Assembly (NCBI RefSeq): GCF_022869005.1
Contig: NZ_JALIEA010000016.1
Location: 42,036 to 106,035, forward strand
Reading direction: 5' to 3'
Source of the DNA: Corynebacterium kalidii
GTDB lineage: Bacteria > Actinomycetota > Actinomycetes > Mycobacteriales > Mycobacteriaceae
Length of the DNA: 64,000 bases
Positions 26,504 through 36,783 of this stretch are shown here, in pieces. Both the position numbers and the translations under genes were made by a program. The notes under the pieces are model-generated. The model was given only the letters and a program-made list of their open reading frames with translations, was not told the DNA's origin and ran no database searches. Within the stretch, counting starts at the first letter, position 1; every line of letters begins with the position of its first letter.

Positions 26504-27755
26504 CCGGACGTCGCGGGGGAAGGGTGGGGAGGTCGCCTCGGCGGGGACGGTGTCCCTGGCGATGCTCGCCGGCATCGCGCTGCTCTCCACCGGCGGGCCG
26601 TTCGGCACGGACATGTACCTGCCGTCCCTGCCGGAGATCACCGACGACCTCGGTGCCACGGCGTCGCTGACCCAGCTGACGATCACCTCCTTCATGGTCG
26701 GGATGGCGGTCGGGCAGCTCGTCGTCGGGCCGCTGTCGGACCGCGCCGGACGCCACCGGTTGCTCGTCGCGGCGACCACGGTGGGCCTGCTGGCCTCGGT
26801 GGTCTGTGCGCTGGCGCCGTCGATCTGGCTCTTCGTCGCGGTACGGTTCTTCCAGGGCGCGGCCGGTGGTGCCGCCGTGACCCTGGGGCGGTCGATGATC
26901 GCCGACCGGCTCCAGGGGGCGGCCGCGGCGGCGGCCCTGTCGACGATGATGATCTTCACCTCCGTGGCGCCGATCGTCGCACCGGTGGCCGGTGGGGCGG
27001 TCGCCGGGCTCGCCGGGTGGCGGGCGGTGTTCTGGACGCTGGCGGGCATCGCCGTGCTGCAGGTCGTCGTCGCCCTGCTGCTGCCGGAGACACACCCCGC
27101 CGAGAACCGTACCGAGGGCGCGATGATGGTGGTGTACCGCCGGATGGCCGGTCTCTTCCGCGTCGGGCCCTATGTCGGACATCTCGTGGCGTTCGCGGTC
27201 GGCTTCGGCGCGTTCTTCGCCTTCGTCGCCGGGTCGTCCTTCGTGATGCAGGAGCAGTTCGGTCTCACGGCGTCGCAGTTCAGCCTCGTGTTCGCCGGGA
27301 ACGCGGTCGCGCTCGTGCTGGCGAACATGGTGAACGCCCGCGTGGTGGCGAAGGTCGGCCCGGCCCGCATGCAGGCGATCGGGCAGGCGCTGCTGTTCAC
27401 CGGGGGACTGGGCCTGCTGCTCGTCGCACTGACCGTGCACAGTCTGCTGCCGGTGATCGTGTTCATCTTCGTCGCCACCGTCGGGACCGGACTGAACCTG
27501 GGCAACACCACGGCCCTGGCGATGGACCTCGCCCCGGGACGCGCCGGTGCGGCCTCCGCGCTGCTCGGGGCCGGGCAGTTCCTGGCCGCCGGCGTCGTCG
27601 CCCCGGTCGTGGGGCTGGGGCAGGACGGCCTGCTGACCATGGCGACGGTGATGGCGTCGTGCGCGGCCGTCTCCGTCGTCGGTGGGCTCTACGGACGACG
27701 GGGACGCCGGGGATCCCGGCAGCGCCCGGCGCCCGCCACGCCGCCCGCCGTCTGA
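26496..27755 (+). CDS. Bcr/CflA-family major facilitator drug exporter
   Basis: 12-helix drug/proton antiporter. Family marks are the opening GGPFGTDMYLPSLPEI, the MFS motif A as GPLSDRAGRHRLL, and the helix-5 motif SVAPIVAPVAGGAV. At 419 residues it has normal length. It overlaps the ABC permease gene by eight bases, so one operon may carry two efflux systems. It faces a convergent MarR gene only three bases away, whose product is a plausible regulator. Confidence 0.9.
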   Translation: MPDRTSRGKGGEVASAGTVSLAMLAGIALLSTGGPFGTDMYLPSLPEITDDLGATASLTQLTITSFMVGMAVGQLVVGPLSDRAGRHRLLVAATTVGLLASVVCALAPSIWLFVAVRFFQGAAGGAAVTLGRSMIADRLQGAAAAAALSTMMIFTSVAPIVAPVAGGAVAGLAGWRAVFWTLAGIAVLQVVVALLLPETHPAENRTEGAMMVVYRRMAGLFRVGPYVGHLVAFAVGFGAFFAFVAGSSFVMQEQFGLTASQFSLVFAGNAVALVLANMVNARVVAKVGPARMQAIGQALLFTGGLGLLLVALTVHSLLPVIVFIFVATVGTGLNLGNTTALAMDLAPGRAGAASALLGAGQFLAAGVVAPVVGLGQDGLLTMATVMASCAAVSVVGGLYGRRGRRGSRQRPAPATPPAV

Positions 27756-27758
27756 CCG

Positions 27759-28352
27759 TCAGTTGCGGCTACGCTGGATGTCCTCGATGAGGCTTTCGGC
27801 GGCGATGGAAAGGTTACGCAGCGCCGGCACACCGCGGCGCAGCTTCGCCAGGTCGCGGCCGTCCATACGCCGGGCGGCGCGTGCGATCAGCATCGCCCAC
27901 TCGTCGGTGATCGAGTTCAGCATCTCGATGCCTTCGTCGGACAGGTAGAGGTCCTGCGCCCGGCGGTCCTGGTCGTTGGCCTGGCGCAGCACCAGCCCGG
28001 AGTTGATGAGACGGCGTACCGTGGCAGACACGTTCGACGCGCGCAGGAAGCGCAGGCGCGCGATGTCCGATACGCCGCACCCGGGGTGCTGGGCGATGAA
28101 GTGCAGGACCTCGATCTCCGACTGGGAGATCGCGAGCTTGTGGTTCGGCCGGTCCATCAGGCGGCGCAGTGCCGACAGGAAGTCGTAGACGGCCGTCGCG
28201 ATCTCCGCCACGTCGACCTCGGGGAGGATCTCGGGGGCGCGGTGGCCGCGGATCTGGTCCTGGACCGGGTCGGCCCCCAGTTCGCTGATGAGGTCGGTGA
28301 AGTCGTCGGCAGACTCGGTGGAGTCCGTGGTGTCCCGGATATCTTTGGCCAT
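27759..28352 (-). CDS. MarR-family transcriptional regulator
   Basis: Winged-helix repressor, 197 residues, with a variable 45-residue N-terminus, then a helix-turn-helix (CGVSDIARLRFLRASNVSATVRRL) and the wing DQDRRAQDLYLSDEG. Convergent with the Bcr/CflA exporter. An imperfect inverted repeat just upstream (28369-28382) could be its own operator. Ligand unknown. Confidence 0.88.
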   Translation of the reverse strand: MAKDIRDTTDSTESADDFTDLISELGADPVQDQIRGHRAPEILPEVDVAEIATAVYDFLSALRRLMDRPNHKLAISQSEIEVLHFIAQHPGCGVSDIARLRFLRASNVSATVRRLINSGLVLRQANDQDRRAQDLYLSDEGIEMLNSITDEWAMLIARAARRMDGRDLAKLRRGVPALRNLSIAAESLIEDIQRSRN

Positions 28353-28368
28353 GGTGGGCTCCTTGTCT

Positions 28369-28382
28369 GCTAATGAACTAGC
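28369..28382. promoter_or_regulatory. Candidate MarR operator
   Basis: GCTA-ATGAAC-TAGC lies 17-30 bases upstream of the MarR start and has the length and position of an autoregulatory site. The arms are only four bases each, so support is weak. Confidence 0.3.
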
Positions 28383-28471
28383 TTCTGACTGGTGTTATCG
28401 GTCCGTCAGCTAACACGGTAGTCGACCCGTGGTAGTTTCTGCGGACTATTGTTTATGTCATTGTAAGCCAT

Positions 28472-30040
28472 TTACTGTAGCGCGGATGTAAGCCGGGCAA
28501 CATTCTCGACGTAGCGTCGCATCAACCGCCGGTTCCCCCACGCCTCCGCGGTGAGTTCCGTGCAGGTCGCCCGGTACCTGTCGGTCAGTTCCGTCATGGA
28601 GTCCAGCAGATCGCCGTGACCTGCGAGCATCGTGACCTCGTAGTTCAGTCCGAAGGACCGCATGTCCATGTTGGACGACCCGATGATGGCCACCTCGTCA
28701 TCGGCGATGACGAACTTCGAGTGCAGGACGGCGGGGTAGGGGTAGCGGTGGATGCGGACCCCGGCCTCGAGCATCTCGGCGTAGTACGACGACTGCGCGA
28801 AGTCGACGATGGCCTGGTCGGCCTTCTCCGAGACGAACAGCTCGACCTCCACCCCCCGGTAGGCGGCGGTGGTGACGGCGTCGAGGAGCGACTCGTCCGG
28901 GATGAAGTACGGGCTGACCAGCACCAGGTGCTCTTTGGCGTGGTGCGCCACCGAGGTGAACAGCCGCAGGTTCGGTTCGGTGGTGAACCCCGGGCCGGAC
29001 GGCACGACCTGGAGGATCTCGGTGCCGGAGTCGGGGACCTGCGGGGTGGTGTCGGCGTTGAGCCAGTGCGTGGCCTGCGAGGGGGACAGCAGGTCGAGTT
29101 CCTCGTTGGACTCGGTGAACCAGTCGACGGCGAAGACGGTGTCCAGGCTCATCACGATCGGCCCGGTGACCTCGACCATGACGTCGACCCAGTGCCGGCC
29201 CTTTTTCTGGTTCTTGGGCAGCAGGTAGCTGGGGTCGATCATGTTCTGGCTGCCCATGAACGCGGTGTGGCCGTCGACGACCACGATCTTGCGGTGGTTA
29301 CGCAGGTCGGGTCGGCGGAAGCGCCAGCGCCACGGTTTCAGCGGCAGCATGACCATCCACTCCACCCCGATCGCGGTCAGGCGTTTCCCGAGGGAGCGGT
29401 AACCGGGGTACTTCCAGCTGCCGACGTGGTCGAACATCAGCCGGACGGTCACGCCCCGCGCCACCGCGCGTTCCAGGGCGTCGAAGAAGACCCCGGTCGT
29501 GTCGTCCCAGGCGGTGATGTAGATCTGGACGTTCACGTAGTTCTCCGCGCTGTCCACCGCGTCCGCCATCGCCTGGATGGATGCCCGGTAGTCGGAGTGC
29601 AGGGCCACGACCGTGCCCGTGGCCGCGGGCATCGAGGTCAGGTGCCGGTTGAGGTGCATCATGCTGACGATCTCGTCGGTGACCTCGAATCCCGCCGGCA
29701 CGTCGGGTTCGTCGGCGCTGACCGTACGGATCAGCTCGTTGGCTTGGTTCTGGATGTTGTGCCGGCGCCGGTTGATGTACGGCGACCCCATGAACAGGAA
29801 CAGGATGACCCCGGCGAAGGGGATGAGGAAGATCGCCAGCAGCCAGGCCATCGCACTGGTCGGCTTGCGCTGGGAGGGGACGTACCCCAGGGCGAGGAAC
29901 TTCAGGGTGTAGTCCAGCAGCACCAGCGCCCACTGCCACCATTCGAGTCCGTCGCCGACGATGTTGCCGAACAGGGCGAACCCGAAGTTGTCCGGTGTGA
30001 TGAACGACCAGAACTCGGAGGCGGACACCATGACGGTCAC
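28472..30040 (-). CDS. cls: Cardiolipin synthase
   Basis: Phospholipase-D family enzyme joining phosphatidylglycerol units (or CDP-diacylglycerol) to cardiolipin at the membrane. Two N-terminal transmembrane segments (WWQWALVLLDYTLKFLALGY; AMAWLLAIFLIPFAGVILF) precede two catalytic HxK motifs, HRKIVVVDG and HSKFVIADD, each followed by GS.NM. The GTG at 30040 overlaps the xthA stop (GTGA), as elsewhere in this operon; an ATG nine bases on is an alternative. 522 residues, normal length. Last gene of def, GNAT, xthA, cls. Confidence 0.92.
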   Translation of the reverse strand: MTVMVSASEFWSFITPDNFGFALFGNIVGDGLEWWQWALVLLDYTLKFLALGYVPSQRKPTSAMAWLLAIFLIPFAGVILFLFMGSPYINRRRHNIQNQANELIRTVSADEPDVPAGFEVTDEIVSMMHLNRHLTSMPAATGTVVALHSDYRASIQAMADAVDSAENYVNVQIYITAWDDTTGVFFDALERAVARGVTVRLMFDHVGSWKYPGYRSLGKRLTAIGVEWMVMLPLKPWRWRFRRPDLRNHRKIVVVDGHTAFMGSQNMIDPSYLLPKNQKKGRHWVDVMVEVTGPIVMSLDTVFAVDWFTESNEELDLLSPSQATHWLNADTTPQVPDSGTEILQVVPSGPGFTTEPNLRLFTSVAHHAKEHLVLVSPYFIPDESLLDAVTTAAYRGVEVELFVSEKADQAIVDFAQSSYYAEMLEAGVRIHRYPYPAVLHSKFVIADDEVAIIGSSNMDMRSFGLNYEVTMLAGHGDLLDSMTELTDRYRATCTELTAEAWGNRRLMRRYVENVARLTSALQ

Positions 30041-30810
30041 GGCCGGTAGTCCACGATCACCGGAGCGTGGTCGGAGGCACCCTTGCCGGAGCGCTCGGCC
30101 CGGTCCACCGTCGGGTCGGACGGGGTGAGCCCCCGTGCGTACTGCAGGTCGATCCGGATGCCCTGGTTCTTCTGGAACCGCATCGCCTGGTAGTCCCAGT
30201 AGGTGTAGGTCCCGAGGAGCGGTGCGGTGGCTTCGGTCATCCCGCCGCGCCGGACGATCTCGTCCAGGGCGCCGCGCTCCCGCGGGGTCACGTGGGTCTT
30301 GCCCTCGAACCAGGACCGGTCCCACAGGTCCTGGTCGGTGGGGATCACGTTGAAGTCCCCGACCACCACCACCGGGTCGCCGGAGTCCTTGCCCTGCTCC
30401 AGGTAGGACGCCATGCTGTCGAGGAAGTCGATCTTGTAGGTGAAGTGCCGGTCGGAGATCTCCCGTCCGTTGGGGACGTAGAGGCTCCAGACCTCGACCC
30501 CGCCACACACCGCGCCGACGGCACGGGGCTCCAGGACCGGCTCGGCGAGCGGGTCCTTGTGGAACCGGGGCTGGCCGAAGTCCGCGCGCACGTCCTCGAT
30601 CCCCATCCGCGACAGGATCGCGACACCGTTCCAGGCGTTCTCGCCGACATGGGCGTACTGGTAGCCGGTGTCGGAGAAGTCGGGGAACTGGTCATCGGCG
30701 CACTTGGTCTCCTGGAGGCACAGGACGTCGACGTCCGAGCGTTCCAGGAAGTCCCGGACGCGTTGTTCCCGGTTGCGCACTGAGTTGATGTTCCAGCTGG
30801 CGATCCTCAT
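30037..30810 (-). CDS. xthA: Exodeoxyribonuclease III
   Basis: AP endonuclease and 3'-5' exonuclease for base-excision repair. The 257-residue protein opens with MRIASWNINSVRNREQRV, then has CLQETKCADDQFP with the metal-binding glutamate, VVVGDFNVIP, and the terminal SDHAPVIVDY with the catalytic histidine. It starts three bases after the GNAT gene and overlaps cls, matching the Mycobacterium Rv0427c-Rv0429c order. Confidence 0.95.
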   Translation of the reverse strand: MRIASWNINSVRNREQRVRDFLERSDVDVLCLQETKCADDQFPDFSDTGYQYAHVGENAWNGVAILSRMGIEDVRADFGQPRFHKDPLAEPVLEPRAVGAVCGGVEVWSLYVPNGREISDRHFTYKIDFLDSMASYLEQGKDSGDPVVVVGDFNVIPTDQDLWDRSWFEGKTHVTPRERGALDEIVRRGGMTEATAPLLGTYTYWDYQAMRFQKNQGIRIDLQYARGLTPSDPTVDRAERSGKGASDHAPVIVDYRP

Positions 30811-30813
30811 GAC

Positions 30814-31914
30814 CTACAGCCTATCCACTCCCGCACCGTCGGTGAGGGTCAGGCACCGGTGCCGGTGGTGCTCGGCGAAGCCGAGGGAGCGGTACAGGCC
30901 CAGCCCCGCCTCGTTGGACGCGATGACCTGCAGGTAGCTGCGCGTCGCACCGTGGTCGCGGCCCCAGTGGAGCATCGCGGTGCCCAGCAGCCGGCCCAGC
31001 CCCTGCCGACGTCGTGCGGGGACGACCTCCACGGCGGAGTAGCCGAGGTGCTGTTCACGTCCACCGGTGGTGACCGTGCCGCGGGTGACCGCGGCGAGGG
31101 TGCCGTCCACGGTGAGCCGGGCGAAGCCGAGGGTGCCGTCGATGCGTCCGGACAGGAGCCGGAGGGCGTGTTCGGGCAGGGGGCGGCCGCGGAAGTGGTA
31201 GAGACCCAGCCACTCGTCGTCCGGCTGGTCGCTGACGGAGATCCCGATGTTCGCGGGGAGGTCCGGCAGCGGCGGGAGGTCGCCCTCGAGAGAGCGGGTC
31301 ATCACGATGATCTCCGGGCCGGCGTCGGTGCCGGGCAGGCCGGCGAGGTACTCGGCCGGACGGGCGACCCGGTCGGGCAGCAGGATCCTCGTCGGCAGGT
31401 CGTGCCGCCGGTAGAACGCGTGGATCTCGTCCAGCGGGACCGGGGTCGTCCCGGTCTCCGGTCCCAGGGGGACGGCCGAGTTCGACCGCTCGGTGATCCC
31501 GTCACCGGCGCGCATCAGCCAGCCGGAGACCGTGTCGTTGGTGATCCCCGGGAAGGCGGCGGCGGTGGCCTGTTCGACGGCGCGGATGTCCGAGGTACGG
31601 ACCGGACGGTCGGCGAGGGTCTTGAGGACGACGACGTCGGCGGCGGGGACCGTGTGCACCACGCCGTCGGGCGTGCGGATCCGCAACGGCTCCACCGAGT
31701 CGATGACCCCGATGAGGTCGGTCACCTGCGGACGGCCCGTCGTCGGGGCGGGCACCTGCTCCGACGGGGCCCCGCCGACGAGGTGGCGCACCGTCGCCCG
31801 GGCGCCCACCCGTACGCTGCCGGGGTCGGTGCGCCGTGAGACCGGGAACGGCAGACCGGTGGTCTCCGGGGGCAGTGCCCCGGCGTGCGCCGCGGACCAG
31901 GAGGTGTCAGTCAT
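30814..31914 (-). CDS. GNAT acetyltransferase of the Rv0428c type, possible N-acetylglutamate synthase
   Basis: 366 residues: an N-terminal SH3-like/unknown half and a C-terminal GNAT domain with the acetyl-CoA loop [19 protein letters not shown] and the late [13 protein letters not shown] motif. The place between def and xthA equals M. tuberculosis Rv0428c. In C. glutamicum a gene of this type (cg3035) was reported to be a new kind of N-acetylglutamate synthase for arginine synthesis; I recall that assignment but cannot compare sequences here. The start at 31914 overlaps def by eight bases. Confidence 0.8.
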   Translation of the reverse strand: MTDTSWSAAHAGALPPETTGLPFPVSRRTDPGSVRVGARATVRHLVGGAPSEQVPAPTTGRPQVTDLIGVIDSVEPLRIRTPDGVVHTVPAADVVVLKTLADRPVRTSDIRAVEQATAAAFPGITNDTVSGWLMRAGDGITERSNSAVPLGPETGTTPVPLDEIHAFYRRHDLPTRILLPDRVARPAEYLAGLPGTDAGPEIIVMTRSLEGDLPPLPDLPANIGISVSDQPDDEWLGLYHFRGRPLPEHALRLLSGRIDGTLGFARLTVDGTLAAVTRGTVTTGGREQHLGYSAVEVVPARRRQGLGRLLGTAMLHWGRDHGATRSYLQVIASNEAGLGLYRSLGFAEHHRHRCLTLTDGAGVDRL

Positions 31915-32542
31915 CGTGGCCGAAGGGGTCGGGGTCCACGCCCGGGGTCCAGGAGTTGCCGGGGACGGTCCACCCCTCCCGCTTCACCATCTTCTTCGCG
32001 GCACGCCTGTTCCGGCCGATGAGGGTGTCGGTGTAGAGGAGTCCGTCGAGGTGGCCGACCTCGTGCTGCAGGCACCGGGCGAAGAACCCGTAGCCCTCGA
32101 CGGAGACCGGCTCACCGCGCTCGTCGACACCGGTGACCCGTGCCCAGTCGGCACGTCCGGTGGGGAAGTCGTACCCGGGGACGGAGAGGCACCCCTCGAC
32201 GTCGTCCTCCGCGTCCGGCATGGTCTCCGGGATCTCCGAGGTCTCCAGGACGGGGTTGACCACGCAGCCGCGGCGCAGGGGGCCGCCCTGCGCGTCGATC
32301 TCGGCGGCGGGCTTGCGGGTGCCGTCCGGGCCCTCGATGTCGGGGCAGTTGTAGACGAAGAGGCGCTTGGAGACGCCGACCTGGTTGGCCGCCAGACCCA
32401 CGCCGTGGGCCAGGTCCAGGGTCTCGTACATGTCGGCGACGAGGGTGCCGAGCTGACCGGACCCGATCTCGGCCTCGGCGACCGGCTCGGTGGGGTGGTG
32501 GAGGACGGGGTCGCCGCAGATGACGACGGGGAGAACTGACAT
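31907..32542 (-). CDS. def: Peptide deformylase
   Basis: Removes the formyl group from nascent protein N-termini; Fe/Zn enzyme. All three motifs are present: [18 protein letters not shown] with the metal cysteine, and QHEVGHLDG with two metal histidines. At 211 residues it is slightly long, with an acidic tail. A TATTCT -10 box ends seven bases before the ATG and overlaps a GGAGGA site, so the gene may have its own promoter despite lying only 29 bases after the MHS transporter. Confidence 0.95.
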   Translation of the reverse strand: MSVLPVVICGDPVLHHPTEPVAEAEIGSGQLGTLVADMYETLDLAHGVGLAANQVGVSKRLFVYNCPDIEGPDGTRKPAAEIDAQGGPLRRGCVVNPVLETSEIPETMPDAEDDVEGCLSVPGYDFPTGRADWARVTGVDERGEPVSVEGYGFFARCLQHEVGHLDGLLYTDTLIGRNRRAAKKMVKREGWTVPGNSWTPGVDPDPFGHDD

Positions 32543-32571
32543 GTCCTCCAGAATAACCGCCGGCCCGGCGA

Positions 32572-33909
32572 CTACACGTTGAGGTCGGACTTTTCCACGG
32601 ACTTCGGCACCGACCAGACCGCGACGGCGGACACCAGTGCGATGGCGGCGAGGTAGACGCCGATCGTCCAGGTCTTCCCCGTGGAGTCGAGCAGCAGCTG
32701 GGCGATCATCGGGGCGAAGGCGCCACCGAGGATCGAACCGAGGGCGTAGCCGATCGAGGTGCCGGAGTAGCGCACCTCCGCGGGGAACATCTCGGCGTAC
32801 AGGGCCGGCTGCGGTGCGTAGGACGGTGCGAGACCGACCGTGAGCACGACGATCACCAGGACCAGCCAGAGCAGTTCACCCTTGTCGACGAAGAACCACA
32901 TCGGCACGGCCCACACGGCGATGAGCAGGTAGCCGATGATGAACGTCTGGCGGCGTCCGATCCGGTCGGAGATGCGGCCGGACCAGATGGTCAGGACCAG
33001 CCAGGAGACACCGCCGATGAGGGTGGCGACGAGGGTGTGGGACTTGTCCATCCCCAGGGCGTTGGAGCTGTAGGAGGAGAAGAACGCGATGATCATGTAG
33101 CCGGCGGCGTTGTTGCCGGCGAAGATCAGGGCGGCCAGCAGCACGCGGCGCCAGTGGTGGCGGAAGAGGTTCGCCAGCGGGGTGGAGGCCTCCTTGCGCC
33201 GCTTCTGCAGCTCCAGGAAGACCGGGGATTCGTCGACGGCGCGGCGGATCAGGTAGCCGACCAGGATCAGGACGACCGAGGAGACGAACGGGATGCGCCA
33301 GCCCCAGCTCTGGAACGCCTCGTCGGACAGCCCGGAGGTGAGCAGGAACATGAACGTGGACGCAAGGATCAGGCCCAGCGGGACGCCGATCTGGGGGTAG
33401 GAGCCGAACATGCCGCGCTTGTCGCGCGGGGCGTGCTCCACGGCCATCAGGGCGGCGCCGCCCCACTCGCCGCCGGCGGAGAGGCCCTGCATGATGCGCA
33501 GCAGGATCAGGAGCAGGGGAGCCAGGACACCGATCGTCTCGTAGGTGGGCAGCAGACCGATGAGGGCCGTCGCCACACCCATGCCGAACAGGGTGACGAC
33601 CAGGACCATCTTGCGTCCGTAGCGGTCACCGAGGTGCCCGGCGATGACGGCGCCGAGGGGACGGAAGAGGAAGCTGATGCCGATCGTGGCCCACGCGATC
33701 ACCTGGGCCAGCGGGGAGTCACCGAGAGGGGCGAAGAACAGCGGCGCGAAGACGAACGCCGCGGCCTGCGCGTAGATGAAGAAGTCGTACCACTCGATCG
33801 TCGTCCCCACGAGGGTGCCCGCCAGGACACGTTTCTGTTCGGGGGTCTGTCTCGACGAGGTGGGCGGGGGTGACGAAGGGGGCGCACTGGTGGGCGGGTG
33901 GGTGCTCAT
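32572..33909 (-). CDS. MHS-family (metabolite:H+ symporter) transporter
   Basis: 12-helix major facilitator symporter resembling proline/betaine, citrate and shikimate carriers. Family motifs: [17 protein letters not shown] in helix 1, [12 protein letters not shown] between helices 2 and 3, and [18 protein letters not shown] in helix 4. The proline/serine-rich first 20 residues are unconserved. A perfect palindrome GACGGT-CC-ACCGTC (33941-33954) lies 32 bases upstream. Substrate not deducible. Confidence 0.88.
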   Translation of the reverse strand: MSTHPPTSAPPSSPPPTSSRQTPEQKRVLAGTLVGTTIEWYDFFIYAQAAAFVFAPLFFAPLGDSPLAQVIAWATIGISFLFRPLGAVIAGHLGDRYGRKMVLVVTLFGMGVATALIGLLPTYETIGVLAPLLLILLRIMQGLSAGGEWGGAALMAVEHAPRDKRGMFGSYPQIGVPLGLILASTFMFLLTSGLSDEAFQSWGWRIPFVSSVVLILVGYLIRRAVDESPVFLELQKRRKEASTPLANLFRHHWRRVLLAALIFAGNNAAGYMIIAFFSSYSSNALGMDKSHTLVATLIGGVSWLVLTIWSGRISDRIGRRQTFIIGYLLIAVWAVPMWFFVDKGELLWLVLVIVVLTVGLAPSYAPQPALYAEMFPAEVRYSGTSIGYALGSILGGAFAPMIAQLLLDSTGKTWTIGVYLAAIALVSAVAVWSVPKSVEKSDLNV

Positions 33910-33940
33910 GTGTGTCTCTCTGGGTCTCTCCGGATTGAAG

Positions 33941-33954
33941 GACGGTCCACCGTC
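33941..33954. promoter_or_regulatory. Palindrome upstream of the MHS transporter
   Basis: GACGGT-CC-ACCGTC, perfect 6-2-6 dyad about 30 bases before the transporter start. It may be an operator or a leader hairpin; no known regulator consensus is matched. Confidence 0.35.
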
Positions 33955-34069
33955 GGGAACAGCAGGTATGAAGGGTGGAAAGGGGGTTGTCCGGGCAGCA
34001 GTACTCTACGCAATGAACGGCCCGGGATGGAGAGAAATTACCATCTTGGGTCGGCTAAACTGATTCACC

Positions 34070-34306
34070 GTGGATGAACTGAGTGGTGGGGACGGAGCAG
34101 GGCTGTCGCCGCGTGATCGGGAGATGCTCGAGTTCGAGTCGTTGTGGTGGCGCGACGAGGGGGCGAAGGGCGAAGAGATCAGGCGCAGGTTCGGGGTGAG
34201 CCCGGTCCGGTACTACCAGCAACTCAACGCGTTGATCTCCCGTCCGGAGGCGATGGACGTGGCGCCGGTTGTGGTGGGGGCGCTGCTGCGGCGTCGGGAC
34301 CGTTGA
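34070..34306 (+). CDS. DUF3263 protein
   Basis: 78-residue conserved actinobacterial protein (Rv0430 type) with a predicted helix-turn-helix-like core: LSPRDREMLEFESLWWRDEGAKGEEI..RFG.SPVRYYQ.L. The GTG at 34070 follows a TAAACT -10 box (34056-34061) by eight bases, indicating a leaderless message. It stands directly before the LytR_C gene, as in mycobacteria. Function unknown; a small DNA-binding role is plausible. Confidence 0.82.
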   Translation: MDELSGGDGAGLSPRDREMLEFESLWWRDEGAKGEEIRRRFGVSPVRYYQQLNALISRPEAMDVAPVVVGALLRRRDR

Positions 34307-34387
34307 GTGGGGCCGGTGAGGCGGTGTCGCGACCTCCCCGGAGTGTCAGGTGGACGTTACTGGTGTGACTGGAGTTAGTATTGGGGC

Positions 34388-35242
34388 GTGACTGATCAGA
34401 ACGGACCCCGCCACGGAGACGACTCCGTCTACGACCCGAACCCGGACACAGCCTACGACGACGAGTACGCCATCGAGCCCGCCCACGGCGCGGCCGCGGC
34501 GGGAGGCGCCGCTGCAGGTGCCGGAGCCGCCGGTTCCGCAGGGCCCGACGGTGCCGACAGGGCCGACGGGGCGGGGGGGCCGCCCCTGCGCGGCCTCGCC
34601 ATGGTGCTCACCGCCGTCGCCGTCGTCCTCATCGCCTGGGGCGTCTACTCCTTCGTCGGAGGCGACGACGGAAGCGAGGACACCGCCCAGGACACCGCGA
34701 CCGGCCAGGGTACCGCCGGTGCCGCGGACGGGACGTCCGGCGCCGGTGACACTCCCCGGCCCGGCGACGGCGAGCCCACCGGGGCCCCGGCGGACGACGC
34801 CGACCGTCCCGACGACGGTTCCACCGACGCCCCCGACGAGGGTGAGCGTCCGGCGGACGGCGACGCCCCCGCCGAGGGTGCCGAGCCCGGCGGTGCACCC
34901 GCGGCTCCCGAGGTCGACCGGGCCGCCACCGCGGTGACCGTCCTCAACAACAGCGGCCAGCCCGTCGCACAGTCCACGGCGGACCGCCTGCGGGGGGCGC
35001 AGTGGACGAACGTCGGCTACGGCAACCTCCAGGGCCGGATCGACGGGATCAGCGAGGAGTCGCGGGTCTACTACCGGGAAGGCGACGCACAGTCACAGGC
35101 CGCCGCCGAACAGGTCGCCGGTGACCTGGGGATCGCCGCGGTCGCCGGCAACCCGGACTACTACGACCGGTTCGGGGAGGCCGAGGTCCGCCACGGTCCG
35201 CGGGCCGACGGGGTTGTCGTCGTGCTGACCGGTCCGCTGTGA
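34388..35242 (+). CDS. LytR_C-domain membrane protein, VirR-like
   Basis: 284 residues: acidic/alanine-rich cytoplasmic N-terminus, one transmembrane helix (GLAMVLTAVAVVLIAWGVYSF, about residues 69-89), a 90-residue Asp/Gly/Pro-rich extracytoplasmic linker, and a C-terminal LytR_C domain (ATAVTVLNNSGQPVAQSTADRL...VYYREG.AQ..AA..VA..LG). The neighbourhood equals Rv0431 (VirR), a cell-envelope protein influencing vesicle release in M. tuberculosis. The GTG at 34388 lies six bases after a TAGTAT box, again leaderless. Confidence 0.85.
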   Translation: MTDQNGPRHGDDSVYDPNPDTAYDDEYAIEPAHGAAAAGGAAAGAGAAGSAGPDGADRADGAGGPPLRGLAMVLTAVAVVLIAWGVYSFVGGDDGSEDTAQDTATGQGTAGAADGTSGAGDTPRPGDGEPTGAPADDADRPDDGSTDAPDEGERPADGDAPAEGAEPGGAPAAPEVDRAATAVTVLNNSGQPVAQSTADRLRGAQWTNVGYGNLQGRIDGISEESRVYYREGDAQSQAAAEQVAGDLGIAAVAGNPDYYDRFGEAEVRHGPRADGVVVVLTGPL

Positions 35243-35266
35243 CGTTGATGCAGTAACATCCTCCCC

Positions 35267-36448
35267 ATGGAATTTCCGTCCTCCGCCCCGACGGTCGGTA
35301 TCGAGTGGGAGGTGGCCCTTGTCGACCCCGAGACAAGGGACCTCGTCCCGCGCGCGCCCGAACTCGTCGACGCCCTCGACGAGCGCTTCCCGGGACACCG
35401 GGTCACCCGGGAGTTCCTCGCGAACACCGTCGAGATGGTCACCGGCGTGCACCGGACCATCCCCGACGCGGTGGAGGACCTGCGCGAACAGCTCACCCAG
35501 ATCCTTACCGTGGCGGAGGACCTCGGGGTGAACGTCTTCTCCGCCGGGACGCACCCCTTCGCGCACTGGGGCGATCAGATCCTCAGCGAGAAGAGCAGCT
35601 ACCAGGAGATCATCCAGCGCACCCAGTACTGGGGACGCCAGATGCTGATCTGGGGCATCCACGTCCACGTCGGGGTCGGCGGGCGCGACCGGGTGTGGCC
35701 CATCATCAACGCCGTGATGACCCAGTACCCCCACGTACTGGCGCTGTCGGCGTCCTCGCCGGCGTGGGAGGGGCTCGACACCGGGTACGCCTCGAACCGC
35801 ACCCTGCTCTACCAGCAGCTGCCCACCGCAGGCATGCCCTACCAGTTCGCCGACTGGGAGGAGTGGGAGGAGTTCAACAAGGACCAGGACCGCTCCGGGG
35901 TGATCAACCACACCGGCTCCATGCACTTCGACGTCCGTCCGTCCAAGTACGGCACCGTGGAGGTACGGTTCGCCGACGCCACGATGGACATCCGCGAGGT
36001 CGCCGCCATCAGCGCCTTCATCCACTGCCTGGTCGTGCACTACGAGCGCGAATGGGAGGCGGGCCGGGAACTGCCGAGCCTGCAGCACTGGCACATCGCC
36101 GAGAACAAGTGGCGTGCGGCCCGTTACGGCCTCGAGGCGCTGATCATCACCGACCGGGACACCACCGAGCGCTGGGTGACCCAGGACATCTCCGACTGGC
36201 TGGAGGTGCTCGCCCCGATCTCCGAGGAGTTCGGGTGTGCCGAGGCGCTGCAGGACGTCCGCGGGATCATGGAGCGGGGCGGGGACTACGCCCTGCAACG
36301 CGCCGCGGCCCGCGAAGCCGGTGCGGCACTGGAGCCGGGGACGCGCACCCGGGGAGACGTGGGCGCCGAGGAGGGGTTCACCCAGCCCGAGTCGTGGATC
36401 GCCGCGGTGGATCTGACGGTCGACACCCTGAGGGCCTCGGTGCGCTAG
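35267..36448 (+). CDS. Carboxylate-amine ligase / YbdK-type glutamate-cysteine ligase (GCS2)
   Basis: 393 residues of the GCS2 family, ATP-dependent ligases joining glutamate to an amine such as cysteine. The start [20 protein letters not shown] carries the metal-binding acidic motif; HVHVGVG and the [19 protein letters not shown] block follow. Its position after the VirR-like gene parallels Rv0433. A TAACAT box lies six bases before the ATG. True substrate of this branch is not established, so glutathione/mycothiol-related activity should not be assumed. Confidence 0.87.
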   Translation: MEFPSSAPTVGIEWEVALVDPETRDLVPRAPELVDALDERFPGHRVTREFLANTVEMVTGVHRTIPDAVEDLREQLTQILTVAEDLGVNVFSAGTHPFAHWGDQILSEKSSYQEIIQRTQYWGRQMLIWGIHVHVGVGGRDRVWPIINAVMTQYPHVLALSASSPAWEGLDTGYASNRTLLYQQLPTAGMPYQFADWEEWEEFNKDQDRSGVINHTGSMHFDVRPSKYGTVEVRFADATMDIREVAAISAFIHCLVVHYEREWEAGRELPSLQHWHIAENKWRAARYGLEALIITDRDTTERWVTQDISDWLEVLAPISEEFGCAEALQDVRGIMERGGDYALQRAAAREAGAALEPGTRTRGDVGAEEGFTQPESWIAAVDLTVDTLRASVR

Positions 36449-36483
36449 GGGGCGTGGCTGCCGGGGTCAGACGCCGGGGAGAC

Positions 36484-36524
36484 AGCAACCCCGGAGGTTG
36501 GTCCCACCATCCTCCGGGGTTGCT
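36484..36524 (+). terminator. Strong hairpin after the GCS2 gene
   Basis: AGCAACCCCGGAGG (36484-36497) pairs perfectly with CCTCCGGGGTTGCT (36511-36524) around 13 bases. No T-tract follows, but a 14-base-pair perfect stem at a gene end is most simply a terminator. Confidence 0.65.
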
Positions 36525-36783
36525 CCGTGCGGTGCGCAGTCCTGACGGCCACCGCCGCCCCCACAGGACGGCCCGTCACCCCGGGCGGACGTGTCCCCGC
36601 GGACCGTTGATGTCGCGCGATCACCCTCCTGGGCAGCGGATCGAGGTGTTCCGCTACCTGGGAGGGCGACTATTCCACATCCGTGGCGAGCGCGGCCGTG
36701 CCTGAAGGGCAGGAGCTCACGAGCCCAGGAGATCACGAGGCCAGGGGATCACGAGCCTACGAGCCCACGAGGGTCGAGCGACC
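36525..36783. other. Gene-free stretch with small direct repeats
   Basis: No convincing reading frame. Around 36717-36773 there are degenerate repeats of GATCACGAG and GAGCC(C/T)ACGAG. Nothing else is seen between the GCS2 hairpin and the convergent LeuA-dimer-like gene. Confidence 0.5.
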
